Source: Chitinophagaceae bacterium (GTDB lineage Bacteria > Bacteroidota > Bacteroidia > Chitinophagales > Chitinophagaceae). From it: DNA of 9,515 nt. Where the stretch lies: contig JAEUVI010000440.1 in NCBI GenBank assembly GCA_016787105.1, forward strand, positions 1-9,515. Reading direction: 5' to 3'. Within the stretch, counting starts at the first letter, position 1. Each line of letters opens with the position of its first letter. Shown here in pieces: positions 1 through 6,542 of this stretch. Both the position numbers and the translations under genes were made by a program. The notes under the pieces are model-generated. The model was not told the DNA's origin. It did not search any database and worked only from the letters and a program-made list of their open reading frames with translations.

Positions 1-1
1 G

Positions 2-937
2 GGCAAGTTATTTTTTTCAAATACAGAAGGTGAACAAATAGCCGAAGCTGATAAAATTTCCCGATCATCATTTCTTAGCTGGGCCGGTATGATTGTGGGA
101 AGCGGTCTTTTTGGCTCTCTTATATATGGCTTTTCCAATAAATACAACTACCAGGTAAAAAGACTTCAACTGGCATTTAATAACCTGCCGCAATCATTTA
201 AAGGCTTAAAAATCGTACACATTTCTGATATACATTCAGGAAGCTTCAATAACAAGCATGCTGTAGAACTGGGAGTAAAAAAAATCCTTGATGAAAAGCC
301 GGATATAATTCTCTTTACCGGCGACCTTGTAAATGATGCGGCTTATGAAATGACGAACTATATCGAACTTTTCAGCAAATTAAATGCTCCGATGGGCGTA
401 TATTCTACGCTTGGCAATCATGACTATGGCGATTATGTAAACTGGAACAGTGCTGAGGAAAAAAAGGCAAACCTGGATCGGCTCAAGCAAATACACGGAG
501 AAATGGGCTGGCGGTTATTGATGAACGAACATGTGGAGTTACAAAAAGGCAACGAGAAAATAGCACTGTTAGGAATTGAAAACTGGGGGGCAAAAGCCCG
601 GTTTCCAAAGTATGGCGATCTTTCGAAGGCCTACGCGGGAGCAAAAGACTATCCTTTTAAGATCCTGATGAGCCACGATCCATCGCACTGGGATGCACAG
701 GTAAGGCCATCCTATCCGGATATTGACCTGATGCTTGCCGGCCATACTCATGGTATGCAATTTGGCGTGGAAATACCCGGATTTCGCTGGAGCCCTGTAC
801 AATATATTTATAAACAATGGGCCGGGCTGTACGAGGAAGGCGCTCAAAAACTGTATGTAAACAGGGGGTACGGCTTTATAGGCTACCCGGGCCGTGTGGG
901 CATTTTGCCTGAGATAACAGTATTGGAACTGGTTTGA
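2..937 (+). CDS. Metallophosphoesterase (calcineurin-like, YkuE-type), 5'-truncated by window edge
   Basis: This is a phosphoesterase with a dinuclear metal centre, probably membrane-anchored; its substrate is unknown. The metal-ligand motifs appear in canonical order: D-I-H (codons 227-235), G-D-L-V-N (320-334), G-N-H-D (413-424), S-H-D (671-679) and G-H-T-H-G (740-754). The first ATG in the window is at 89, but the frame stays open to position 2 and encodes I-S-R-S-S-F-L-S-W-A-G before it. That resembles the Tat-like or anchor segment (SRRxFL) seen ahead of the catalytic domain in Bacteroidota members of this family. The true start is therefore outside the window, and 89 is very likely an internal Met. 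A hydrophobic stretch (about 86-130) precedes the catalytic domain. In related Bacteroidota proteins several membrane helices come first; that is family knowledge, not visible here. The C-terminus looks complete, ending with TGA at 935-937. The family is certain; the role is open. Confidence 0.9.
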   Translation, partial: GKLFFSNTEGEQIAEADKISRSSFLSWAGMIVGSGLFGSLIYGFSNKYNYQVKRLQLAFNNLPQSFKGLKIVHISDIHSGSFNNKHAVELGVKKILDEKPDIILFTGDLVNDAAYEMTNYIELFSKLNAPMGVYSTLGNHDYGDYVNWNSAEEKKANLDRLKQIHGEMGWRLLMNEHVELQKGNEKIALLGIENWGAKARFPKYGDLSKAYAGAKDYPFKILMSHDPSHWDAQVRPSYPDIDLMLAGHTHGMQFGVEIPGFRWSPVQYIYKQWAGLYEEGAQKLYVNRGYGFIGYPGRVGILPEITVLELV

Positions 938-1077
938 TAATTTTCCCCTTTTTCAATAAATATGCATTTGCAGACGTTTAATATCCGCCTGTCTGTTAAA
1001 CTTTTATCCTTAGGCAGGGTCATATTAGCAGTTCCTTAGTCAGCGCCTATGAAACCGATACTTAACTGCCGCAATGC

Positions 1078-2112
1078 ATGTTTAAAAAATGGTTCATCAT
1101 ACTACTTGTCATGAGCTCCGGTATTACTTTATCCGCACAAAGTAATCGCCCTGACAGTTCCGTTTCCACAGATAAAAAAACAACTCTTTCTAATGATGAC
1201 TTAGATGACCTGAGTGATATATCCTTAGATGATCTCGAATCTTTTCTTGATTCCATTCTTTCCCCGCGTAGTTATTTTCTCGGAAGCATTCAAGTCGGGA
1301 AAGGGTATTATAATTATGAATCAAAATCCTCTTACCTGCTCGAAACAGAAAAGAAACTGACCTATTCACCTGTACTCGGGTATTTTCATAAAAGCGGATG
1401 GGGAATCAACGCATCCGGCTATCTCATTGAAGATGGACAAAAATTAAATTTATTCCAGGGAGCAATCGGGCCTTCGTATGATTTTTTGAAAAACAAAGAC
1501 TACGCAGGAGGCTTTGCTTACTCCCGCTATTTCACCAAAGACTCACTACCTTTTTATACATCTCCATTAAAAAATGAATTGTATGGTTATTTCACATGGC
1601 GTAAGCTATGGTTTAAACCTTCAGTATCGGTAAGCTATGGGTGGGGAAGCCGATCCGATTATTATGAAAGAGAAGATCAAATTAATTCATTACGCTTGCG
1701 GAGATACGGCTACACCAGGGTTAATACAACCGAATCCATTAAAGACCTTTCGGTAATGGCTTCTGTTCGTCATGATTTTTACTGGCTGGAAGTATTGGCA
1801 AAAAAAGATCACATACGCATCACACCGCAAATCATATTCACCAGCGGCACACAGCAGTTTGGCTTCAACCAAACTGCAAATACATATGCAACTTCTATTC
1901 GTACTGGCGCCAATGTCCTCTTTAACTCCGAAAATTCATTGCTTTCAGACCAAACAAAGTTTCAACCATTATCTTTAGCATTGTTTTTGCGTACAGAATA
2001 TTCGTTCGGCAAATTTTTTATTCAGCCGCAGCTTATACTGGACTATTATTTTCCTGCTACCGAAAACAATTTCAACACTGTCTTTACATTGAATGCAGGT
2101 TTTATGTTCTAA
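1078..2112 (+). CDS. Secreted outer-membrane beta-barrel-like protein of unknown function
   Basis: I do not recognise a named family. The 344-residue product starts with a signal peptide (F-K-K-W, then a hydrophobic core, likely cut after A20 in L-S-A-Q), so it is exported. A short polar linker follows, then a very acidic Asp/Leu segment (about residues 40-60, with repeated D-D-L, D-L and S-L-D-D-L-E units). From about residue 65 to the end there are alternating aromatic strands rich in Tyr, Phe, Gly and Ser, and the last residue is Phe, as in many outer-membrane barrels. The acidic segment loosely resembles the S-L-E-D-L-L motif near the N-terminus of some Bacteroidota TonB-dependent receptors, but the protein is far too short to be one. 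The ATG at 1078 is chosen because it gives a clean signal peptide; ATGs at 1049 and 1074 run into early stops. The next gene also encodes an envelope barrel, 145 bp downstream. An outer-membrane location is an inference from composition. Confidence 0.75.
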   Translation: MFKKWFIILLVMSSGITLSAQSNRPDSSVSTDKKTTLSNDDLDDLSDISLDDLESFLDSILSPRSYFLGSIQVGKGYYNYESKSSYLLETEKKLTYSPVLGYFHKSGWGINASGYLIEDGQKLNLFQGAIGPSYDFLKNKDYAGGFAYSRYFTKDSLPFYTSPLKNELYGYFTWRKLWFKPSVSVSYGWGSRSDYYEREDQINSLRLRRYGYTRVNTTESIKDLSVMASVRHDFYWLEVLAKKDHIRITPQIIFTSGTQQFGFNQTANTYATSIRTGANVLFNSENSLLSDQTKFQPLSLALFLRTEYSFGKFFIQPQLILDYYFPATENNFNTVFTLNAGFMF

Positions 2113-2120
2113 AGTTTTCC

Positions 2121-2147
2121 ATTGTGGATTATGATAATATTCACAAT
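2121..2147 (+). terminator. Weak hairpin after the 1078-2112 gene
   Basis: ATTGTGGAT (2121-2129) can pair with ATTCACAAT (2139-2147), giving nine pairs including one G-U around a 9-nt loop, starting 9 bp after the stop codon. No T-run follows, so it is a weak terminator candidate or a transcript-end stabiliser. It could also be an operator-like palindrome for the gene at 2258. Confidence 0.25.
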
Positions 2148-2257
2148 TCGTAAATACTAATCCCGTACTCTTTACTGTTTTATTTCCGGAAAGAACTTTT
2201 TGGTTAACGGATACACACACCGTGGCCTAATACTTGAAATTTAAAAAAAACTTAGTT

Positions 2258-2845
2258 ATGAAAACAAAACTCATTTGTCTCGTAGCCGTTATTTTCATTT
2301 CGCACTCTATGATGGCGCAGTTTCATATTGGCATAAAAGGAGGCGCTAATATGAATAAAGTAGATGGCAAATCTTTCAAACAGGAATTCAGCTATGGGTA
2401 CCACCTTGGTGGTTTTGCTGAAATAGGATTTGGCAATCGTTTTGGAATTCAACCAGAGGTTTTATTCAACCAGTACACTACAAAAGTAGACAGCAGTTTC
2501 AACGCTATTTACAAAAACCTTTTTAACAGTGAAAAAAACGGGAACATTAAGCTTAATTATCTTTCAATTCCTCTATTGCTAACTTATAAAGTAATAGGTC
2601 CTCTTTCTATTCAAGCGGGTCCTCAGTTTGGGATACTGATAGAACAGGATAAAACACTTTTGGAAAATGGAGGACAGGCATTCAAAAACGGCGATTTTTC
2701 GTTAGTCGCGGGAGCACAGTTAAAAATTGCGGCATTACGTGTATCTGGCAGATATGCAATTGGGCTTAATAATATAAATGATATAGACAATAAGGACCAA
2801 TGGAAAAACCAGGTCCTTCAGCTGTCGGTCGGTATTGCTTTTTAA
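2258..2845 (+). CDS. Porin-family outer-membrane beta-barrel protein (PorT-like, PF13568 type)
   Basis: The 195-residue product has a signal peptide (M-K-T-K-L then a hydrophobic core, likely cut after M-M-A before Q-F-H-I-G) and then the typical opening of Bacteroidota small barrel proteins, G-I-K-G-G-A-N. Further family hallmarks are a G-Y-H-L-G-G-F-A-E strand, the I-Q-P-E-V-L-F segment, the L-N-Y-L-S-I-P-L-L-L strand and the following Q-A-G-P-Q-F-G turn. The C-terminus is G-I-A-F, ending in the terminal Phe common in outer-membrane barrels. The protein is predicted to be an eight-strand-class barrel in the outer membrane; whether it is structural, a pore or an assembly factor cannot be told. 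A TTG at 2234 would add eight residues ahead of the signal peptide. The ATG at 2258 is preferred because it gives a normal signal peptide and follows an A-rich stretch typical of starts in this phylum. A strong terminator follows directly. Confidence 0.88.
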   Translation: MKTKLICLVAVIFISHSMMAQFHIGIKGGANMNKVDGKSFKQEFSYGYHLGGFAEIGFGNRFGIQPEVLFNQYTTKVDSSFNAIYKNLFNSEKNGNIKLNYLSIPLLLTYKVIGPLSIQAGPQFGILIEQDKTLLENGGQAFKNGDFSLVAGAQLKIAALRVSGRYAIGLNNINDIDNKDQWKNQVLQLSVGIAF

Positions 2846-2866
2846 AAATCAGATACCTGGCAAACC

Positions 2867-2898
2867 AAATCCTTTCACTAACCGTGAAAGGATTTTTT
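2867..2898 (+). terminator. Rho-independent terminator of the beta-barrel gene
   Basis: A perfect 12-bp inverted repeat, AAATCCTTTCAC (2867-2878) and GTGAAAGGATTT (2884-2895), surrounds the 5-nt loop TAACC and runs into a T-tract at 2893-2898. It begins 21 bp after the stop codon of the barrel gene and separates that gene from lon. Confidence 0.88.
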
Positions 2899-3047
2899 AT
2901 TTACAAAATGCAGCTGGGCTACACAGGCAGCTGTTTTCACCCGAAAAAGCTGAAACTTCTGTCCCTATAGCCTACTTTACCATCGTTACCGTGGCATACT
3001 TGACAACCAGTCAGTTAATTTGTAGCAAAATAGCGACGGCACGAATA

Positions 3048-3078
3048 TTGACCACATTCCGTTCACATTGTATATTTA
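3048..3078 (+). promoter_or_regulatory. Candidate Bacteroidota sigma-A promoter of lon
   Basis: TTG at 3048-3050 (-33 element) is followed after 20 bp by TATATTTA at 3071-3078, which matches TAnnTTTG except for the last base. Transcription would begin about 3083-3086, leaving a leader of roughly 45 nt before the ATG at 3128. An alternative is TTGACA at 3000-3005, but its -10 partner is poor. The assignment rests only on similarity to the phylum consensus. Confidence 0.45.
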
Positions 3079-3127
3079 CCCCCTGCATGTTGCAGTTTCA
3101 CATAAAAGACAACAAAGAAGATTGGTT

Positions 3128-5530
3128 ATGAGTTTTGACAAAATGTTTTTGAAGCCTGAAGATGACATGGATTTTTTACCTATCATTCCCCTGAATGAAA
3201 GTGAAGGAGAAAACGCTGACGGTGTTGAAGTTCCATCTGAAATTCCGATTTTACCTCTTAGAAATACTGTTCTTTTTCCCGGCGTTGTATTGCCGATTAC
3301 TGTGGGCCGCGACAAAAGCATCAAAGCCGCAAACGACGCATATAAAGCTGACAAATTGGTAGGTGTACTGGCACAAAAGGACAGCAATGTAGAAGATCCG
3401 GCGTTTTCCGATTTGGTACAAATTGGCACAGTGGCTAAAATAGTGAAGCAAATAAAAATGCCGGATGGCGGCACTACCATTATCATACAAGGTAAAAGTC
3501 GTTTTAAAGTAGAAGCTGTAGTAGCAGAAGACCCATATTTTAAAGCAAAAATCCAGACGCTGAAAGAAGAAGAGGCCCCGAAAGATCCGGATTTTGAAGC
3601 TTATGTTTCTACAATAAAAGACATGGCAACAGAAATTATTCAGTTGTCACCAAACATTCCTTCAGAAGCGTCAATCATTCTCCGAAATATTGAAAACCCT
3701 TCTTTCCTGATTCATTTCGTTTCAGGAAACCTGAATACAGACATCAAAGAAAAGCAGCGCTTACTTGAACTCGATCATATACGGGAACGGGCAGATGTAT
3801 TAATGCAATTATTGCAAAAAGAATTGCAATTCGCTGAATTGAAGAATAAGGTTACCAATAAAACAAAAGCTGAGCTTGATAAACAGCAACGCGAATACTT
3901 TCTGCACCAGCAGATGAAAAGCATCAAAGAAGAACTTGGCGGAGATACCAACCTGCAGGAAGTAAAAGAAATGCACAAAAAGGCTGATGCAAAAAAATGG
4001 CCTGTTGCAGCAAAGGAATTATTTAAAAAAGGAATTGAGAAACTGGAGCGCATGCATCCGAGTACACCAGATTATTCAGTTGTATACAATCACCTGGATC
4101 TGATGCTTGAGCTACCCTGGGAAGATTATACCGAAGACCATTATGATTTGAAGAAAGCCAGGAAAGTATTGGATACAGATCATTATGGAATGGGTAAAAT
4201 AAAAGAGCGTATTCTGGAATATCTGGCAGTGCTAAAGCTGAAGGGAGACATGAAGAGCCCGATACTTTGTTTTGTTGGCCCGCCAGGCATTGGCAAAACA
4301 TCGCTCGGAAGAAGTATTGCTGCTGCTATCGGAAGAAAATTTGTTCGCCTGAGCCTTGGCGGTATGCACGACGAAAGTGAGATACGCGGCCACCGCAAAA
4401 CATATATCGGCGCCATGCCCGGACGCATATTACAATCACTCCGCAAAATAAAATCAAGCAACCCGGTAGTAATACTGGATGAGATAGATAAAGTAGGTAA
4501 TGATTTTCGCGGCGACCCATCCAGTGCTTTACTTGAAGTGTTGGACCCGGAACAAAACAATAGTTTTTATGACAACTACCTTGAGATGGAATATGATCTC
4601 AGCAAGGTATTATTTATCGCAACGGCCAATAACCTGCAAAGTATTCAACCAGCACTCCGCGACCGCCTGGAAATAATTGACTTGAGCGGGTACGCCGTAG
4701 AAGAAAAAATTGAAATTGCAAAACGACATCTTTTACCTAAACAAAAAGACTTGCATGGATTAAAGACAAGCAGTTTCCGGGTAAATGATAAAGTGCTTGA
4801 AAAAATAATACAGGATTATACACGCGAAAGTGGTGTTCGTGAATTGGATCGCCAGCTCGCTTCAGTAATGCGTTACCAGGCAAAGCAACTGGCAATGAAA
4901 GGAAAACTAAAATCATCTCTTACAGCAGATGATATTGAAAAAATACTCGGCAAACCCCGGTATAGTAATGAGCTTTACAAAACAGTGAATATGCCTGGTG
5001 TAGCTGTTGGACTGGCATGGACATATGTTGGCGGTGATATTCTTTTCATTGAAACAAGCCTGAGTGATGGCAAAGGAGAATTGAAGCTAACCGGTAATCT
5101 TGGAAATGTAATGAAGGAAAGTGCAACCACCGCACTAACTTACCTGCAGGTGAATGCAAAAAAATACAACATTGACCCGAAATTGTTTGAAAAGAAAAAT
5201 ATTCATATCCACGTACCGGAAGGAGCAGTACCAAAAGATGGACCAAGTGCCGGTATTACCATGATGACAGCAATAACTTCTGCGCTTACAGGAAAAAGAG
5301 TAAAGCCACATCTCGCCATGACAGGTGAAATAACACTACGCGGGCAAGTATTACCGGTGGGTGGTATAAAAGAAAAAGTATTGGCTGCAAAACGTGCAGG
5401 GCTTAAAGAAATAATTCTTTGCTCTCAAAACGAAAAAGATGTACTTGAAATAGAATCTGATTTCATTAAAGGCATCAAATTTCATTACGTAAAAAACATG
5501 GGGCAGGTGCTGGAACTGGCATTGGTGTAA
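3128..5530 (+). CDS. lon: ATP-dependent protease Lon (endopeptidase La, S16)
   Basis: This is the cytosolic AAA+ protease that degrades misfolded and regulatory proteins. At 800 residues it is near the usual length (E. coli Lon, 784). In order: an acidic 35-residue N-terminal extension; the LAN substrate-binding domain from I-P-I-L-P-L-R-N (about 39-235); a helical region with R-E-Y-F-L-H-Q-Q-M-K (about 254); Walker A G-P-P-G-I-G-K-T (384-391); Walker B V-V-I-L-D-E-I-D (447-454); sensor-1 Asn in A-T-A-N-N (501-502); the sensor-2 region G-V-R-E-L-D-R-Q; and the S16 protease domain. The catalytic dyad is intact: Ser707 in P-K-D-G-P-S-A-G and Lys750 in G-G-I-K-E-K, matching E. coli S679 and K722 by spacing. 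The frame is open upstream to a TTG at 3068, but that codon overlaps the candidate promoter and the extra residues are unlike Lon, so ATG 3128 is chosen. The gene is monocistronic, with a promoter in front and a terminator behind. No CIRCE-like heat-shock operator was seen. Confidence 0.98.
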   Translation: MSFDKMFLKPEDDMDFLPIIPLNESEGENADGVEVPSEIPILPLRNTVLFPGVVLPITVGRDKSIKAANDAYKADKLVGVLAQKDSNVEDPAFSDLVQIGTVAKIVKQIKMPDGGTTIIIQGKSRFKVEAVVAEDPYFKAKIQTLKEEEAPKDPDFEAYVSTIKDMATEIIQLSPNIPSEASIILRNIENPSFLIHFVSGNLNTDIKEKQRLLELDHIRERADVLMQLLQKELQFAELKNKVTNKTKAELDKQQREYFLHQQMKSIKEELGGDTNLQEVKEMHKKADAKKWPVAAKELFKKGIEKLERMHPSTPDYSVVYNHLDLMLELPWEDYTEDHYDLKKARKVLDTDHYGMGKIKERILEYLAVLKLKGDMKSPILCFVGPPGIGKTSLGRSIAAAIGRKFVRLSLGGMHDESEIRGHRKTYIGAMPGRILQSLRKIKSSNPVVILDEIDKVGNDFRGDPSSALLEVLDPEQNNSFYDNYLEMEYDLSKVLFIATANNLQSIQPALRDRLEIIDLSGYAVEEKIEIAKRHLLPKQKDLHGLKTSSFRVNDKVLEKIIQDYTRESGVRELDRQLASVMRYQAKQLAMKGKLKSSLTADDIEKILGKPRYSNELYKTVNMPGVAVGLAWTYVGGDILFIETSLSDGKGELKLTGNLGNVMKESATTALTYLQVNAKKYNIDPKLFEKKNIHIHVPEGAVPKDGPSAGITMMTAITSALTGKRVKPHLAMTGEITLRGQVLPVGGIKEKVLAAKRAGLKEIILCSQNEKDVLEIESDFIKGIKFHYVKNMGQVLELALV

Positions 5531-5536
5531 TTATCG

Positions 5537-5590
5537 AATTAAAAAGTCAGAACTTAGCAGACAGCCCTGCTTGTTTTGACTTTTTAATTT
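5537..5590. terminator. Bidirectional terminator between lon and the convergent esterase gene
   Basis: AATTAAAAAGTCA (5537-5549) is perfectly complementary to TGACTTTTTAATT (5577-5589). The stem extends inward through one G-U pair (GAAC with GTTT) and again as AGCAG (5556-5560) with CTGCT (5667 minus 100, i.e. 5567-5571), leaving a six-base apical loop. The A-run on one arm and T-run on the other let it act for lon on the plus strand and for the esterase on the minus strand. The esterase stop codon (5584-5586) lies inside the right arm. Confidence 0.85.
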
Positions 5591-6459
5591 CTCCCCCATC
5601 CCCATTTCAAAAAAACAGGCATCGCAAGTGCCCATGTAGGAACGTCGTGTTTACCATTGGGCATTTCTAAATAATATATGTCTTTTTCGCGGCTGTATCC
5701 TTTTGCGGCAAGCTCATCTATTACAGCTATTGTGTCATCAATGGAATCAATTATACCATTATTATTACGATCCATTGTTTCATCTTTATTGCCACATTGA
5801 AAAAAGAATTGCAACCCCTGGCTATAACTACCATTACGTATTACCTGCTGCATGATGCGATGCTTGTCATCATCGTATGCCACATCATTTTGATCTAATG
5901 ATCTCCACCAAAATGAGCCGGAAAAAATACCAGCTTTATTAAACTCACGTGAATGGTTCCAGGTAATATCAAGGGCGGTTAATCCCCCTAAAGAAAAACC
6001 AGCAATGGCCTTTTCCTTAAATGAAGCAATAGAATAATTTTCATAAATGAAAGGCAATAATTCTTTCATAATAAAATCGGTGTATGCAGCAGCCCATGCG
6101 CCCCTTCCAAGATAGTCTGCCTGTCCGGCAACGCCATATTCCATCTTTCGTTCCTTCCCCGCATGTATTCCTACACATAATAAAGGACTAATCGTGCCAC
6201 TCATGTAGAGCGATTCAAGAACATTGAGAAAATTCATTTCCTCAAGATTTTGTCCGTCATTTATTATCAACAAGCTTATCTGGGATGGGTCAGTTACATT
6301 TTTTGGAAGAAAAAAATCAAGTGTAACATCCCTATACAAAAAAGATGAATTAGTAGAAATAGTTTCGGTAAGAATCCCGGGACCGTTCAGGAGTTGCATG
6401 TGCCAAAAATAGGGAAAGGGGGTTAAAAAGCTCGTCATTTCTGGCACATGGTTGCTCAT
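5584..6459 (-). CDS. Putative esterase, alpha/beta hydrolase fold (Fes/PF00756-like)
   Basis: The 291-residue product is a serine hydrolase of the putative-esterase family, which includes enterochelin esterases and acyl or peptidyl hydrolases; its substrate is unknown. The nucleophile elbow is G-F-S-L-G-G with Ser156. Likely triad partners are Asp226 in C-G-N-K-D-E and His271 in P-N-G-K-H-D, both at family-typical places. An early strand, L-L-I-I-N-D-G-Q (63-70), matches the family pattern around the oxyanion region. Residues 230-241 (D-R-N-N-N-G-I-I-D-S-I-D) form a perfect EF-hand-type Ca2+ loop between the catalytic Asp and His. No signal peptide is evident, so it is probably cytosolic. The ATG at 6459 is kept because an A-rich stretch precedes it. 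Met21 (codon 6397-6399) is a credible alternative start, because residues 1-20 look unlike the rest. The gene diverges from the ATP-grasp ligase gene across 83 bp, suggesting a shared pathway. Confidence 0.85.
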   Translation of the reverse strand: MSNHVPEMTSFLTPFPYFWHMQLLNGPGILTETISTNSSFLYRDVTLDFFLPKNVTDPSQISLLIINDGQNLEEMNFLNVLESLYMSGTISPLLCVGIHAGKERKMEYGVAGQADYLGRGAWAAAYTDFIMKELLPFIYENYSIASFKEKAIAGFSLGGLTALDITWNHSREFNKAGIFSGSFWWRSLDQNDVAYDDDKHRIMQQVIRNGSYSQGLQFFFQCGNKDETMDRNNNGIIDSIDDTIAVIDELAAKGYSREKDIYYLEMPNGKHDVPTWALAMPVFLKWGWGRN

Positions 6460-6465
6460 TCTTAA

Positions 6466-6497
6466 TTTGTTTATGTGGTTGCTAAAAAATATATTTG
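6466..6497 (+). promoter_or_regulatory. Consensus Bacteroidota promoter of the ATP-grasp gene
   Basis: TTTG at 6466-6469, a 20-bp spacer and TATATTTG at 6490-6497 match the Bacteroidota -33 and TAnnTTTG -7 elements exactly. Transcription would start near 6503-6505, about 40 nt before the ATG at 6543. The -33 element lies just outside the divergent esterase start at 6459, so polymerase or a regulator bound here could affect both genes. No equally good promoter was found for the esterase strand. Confidence 0.7.
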
Positions 6498-6542
6498 GTT
6501 ATAGACTGGTAATTATAATCTTTCCTAACAAAAAAATGTTAT

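Noticed and set aside
89..91. ATG at 89 as the start of the metallophosphoesterase
   Set aside because: The same frame is open to the window edge and encodes a recognisable anchor-type segment (I-S-R-S-S-F-L) before this Met, so it is probably internal.
963..970. TGCATTTG as a -7 box for the gene at 1078
   Set aside because: The nearest TTTG is 26 bp upstream, outside the usual spacer range, and the box itself departs from the consensus.
971..1001. Inverted repeats CAGAC/GTCTG and GTTTAA/TTAAAC after the metallophosphoesterase gene
   Set aside because: The two repeats are mutually exclusive, with short stems (5-6 bp) and 14-15-nt loops. The following T-run is weak, so this is not convincing as a terminator.
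3000..3028. TTGACA-N17-TAGCAA as a classical sigma-70 promoter of lon
   Set aside because: The -10 box is poor, and Bacteroidota use a different promoter form. The element at 3048-3078 fits the phylum better.
2835..3131. 98-codon plus-strand frame between the barrel gene and lon
   Set aside because: It starts inside the barrel gene, runs through the terminator hairpin and the lon promoter, and its product has no family-like features.
4183..4560. Long minus-strand frame of 125 codons inside lon, and similar antisense frames
   Set aside because: They lie wholly within a strongly coding gene on the opposite strand, with no start context or family-like sequence, so they are chance shadows.
6404..6411. 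TATTTTTG on the minus strand as a -7 box for a shorter esterase transcript
   Set aside because: No TTG lies at the proper distance upstream, and the start point would fall at or after the Met21 codon.
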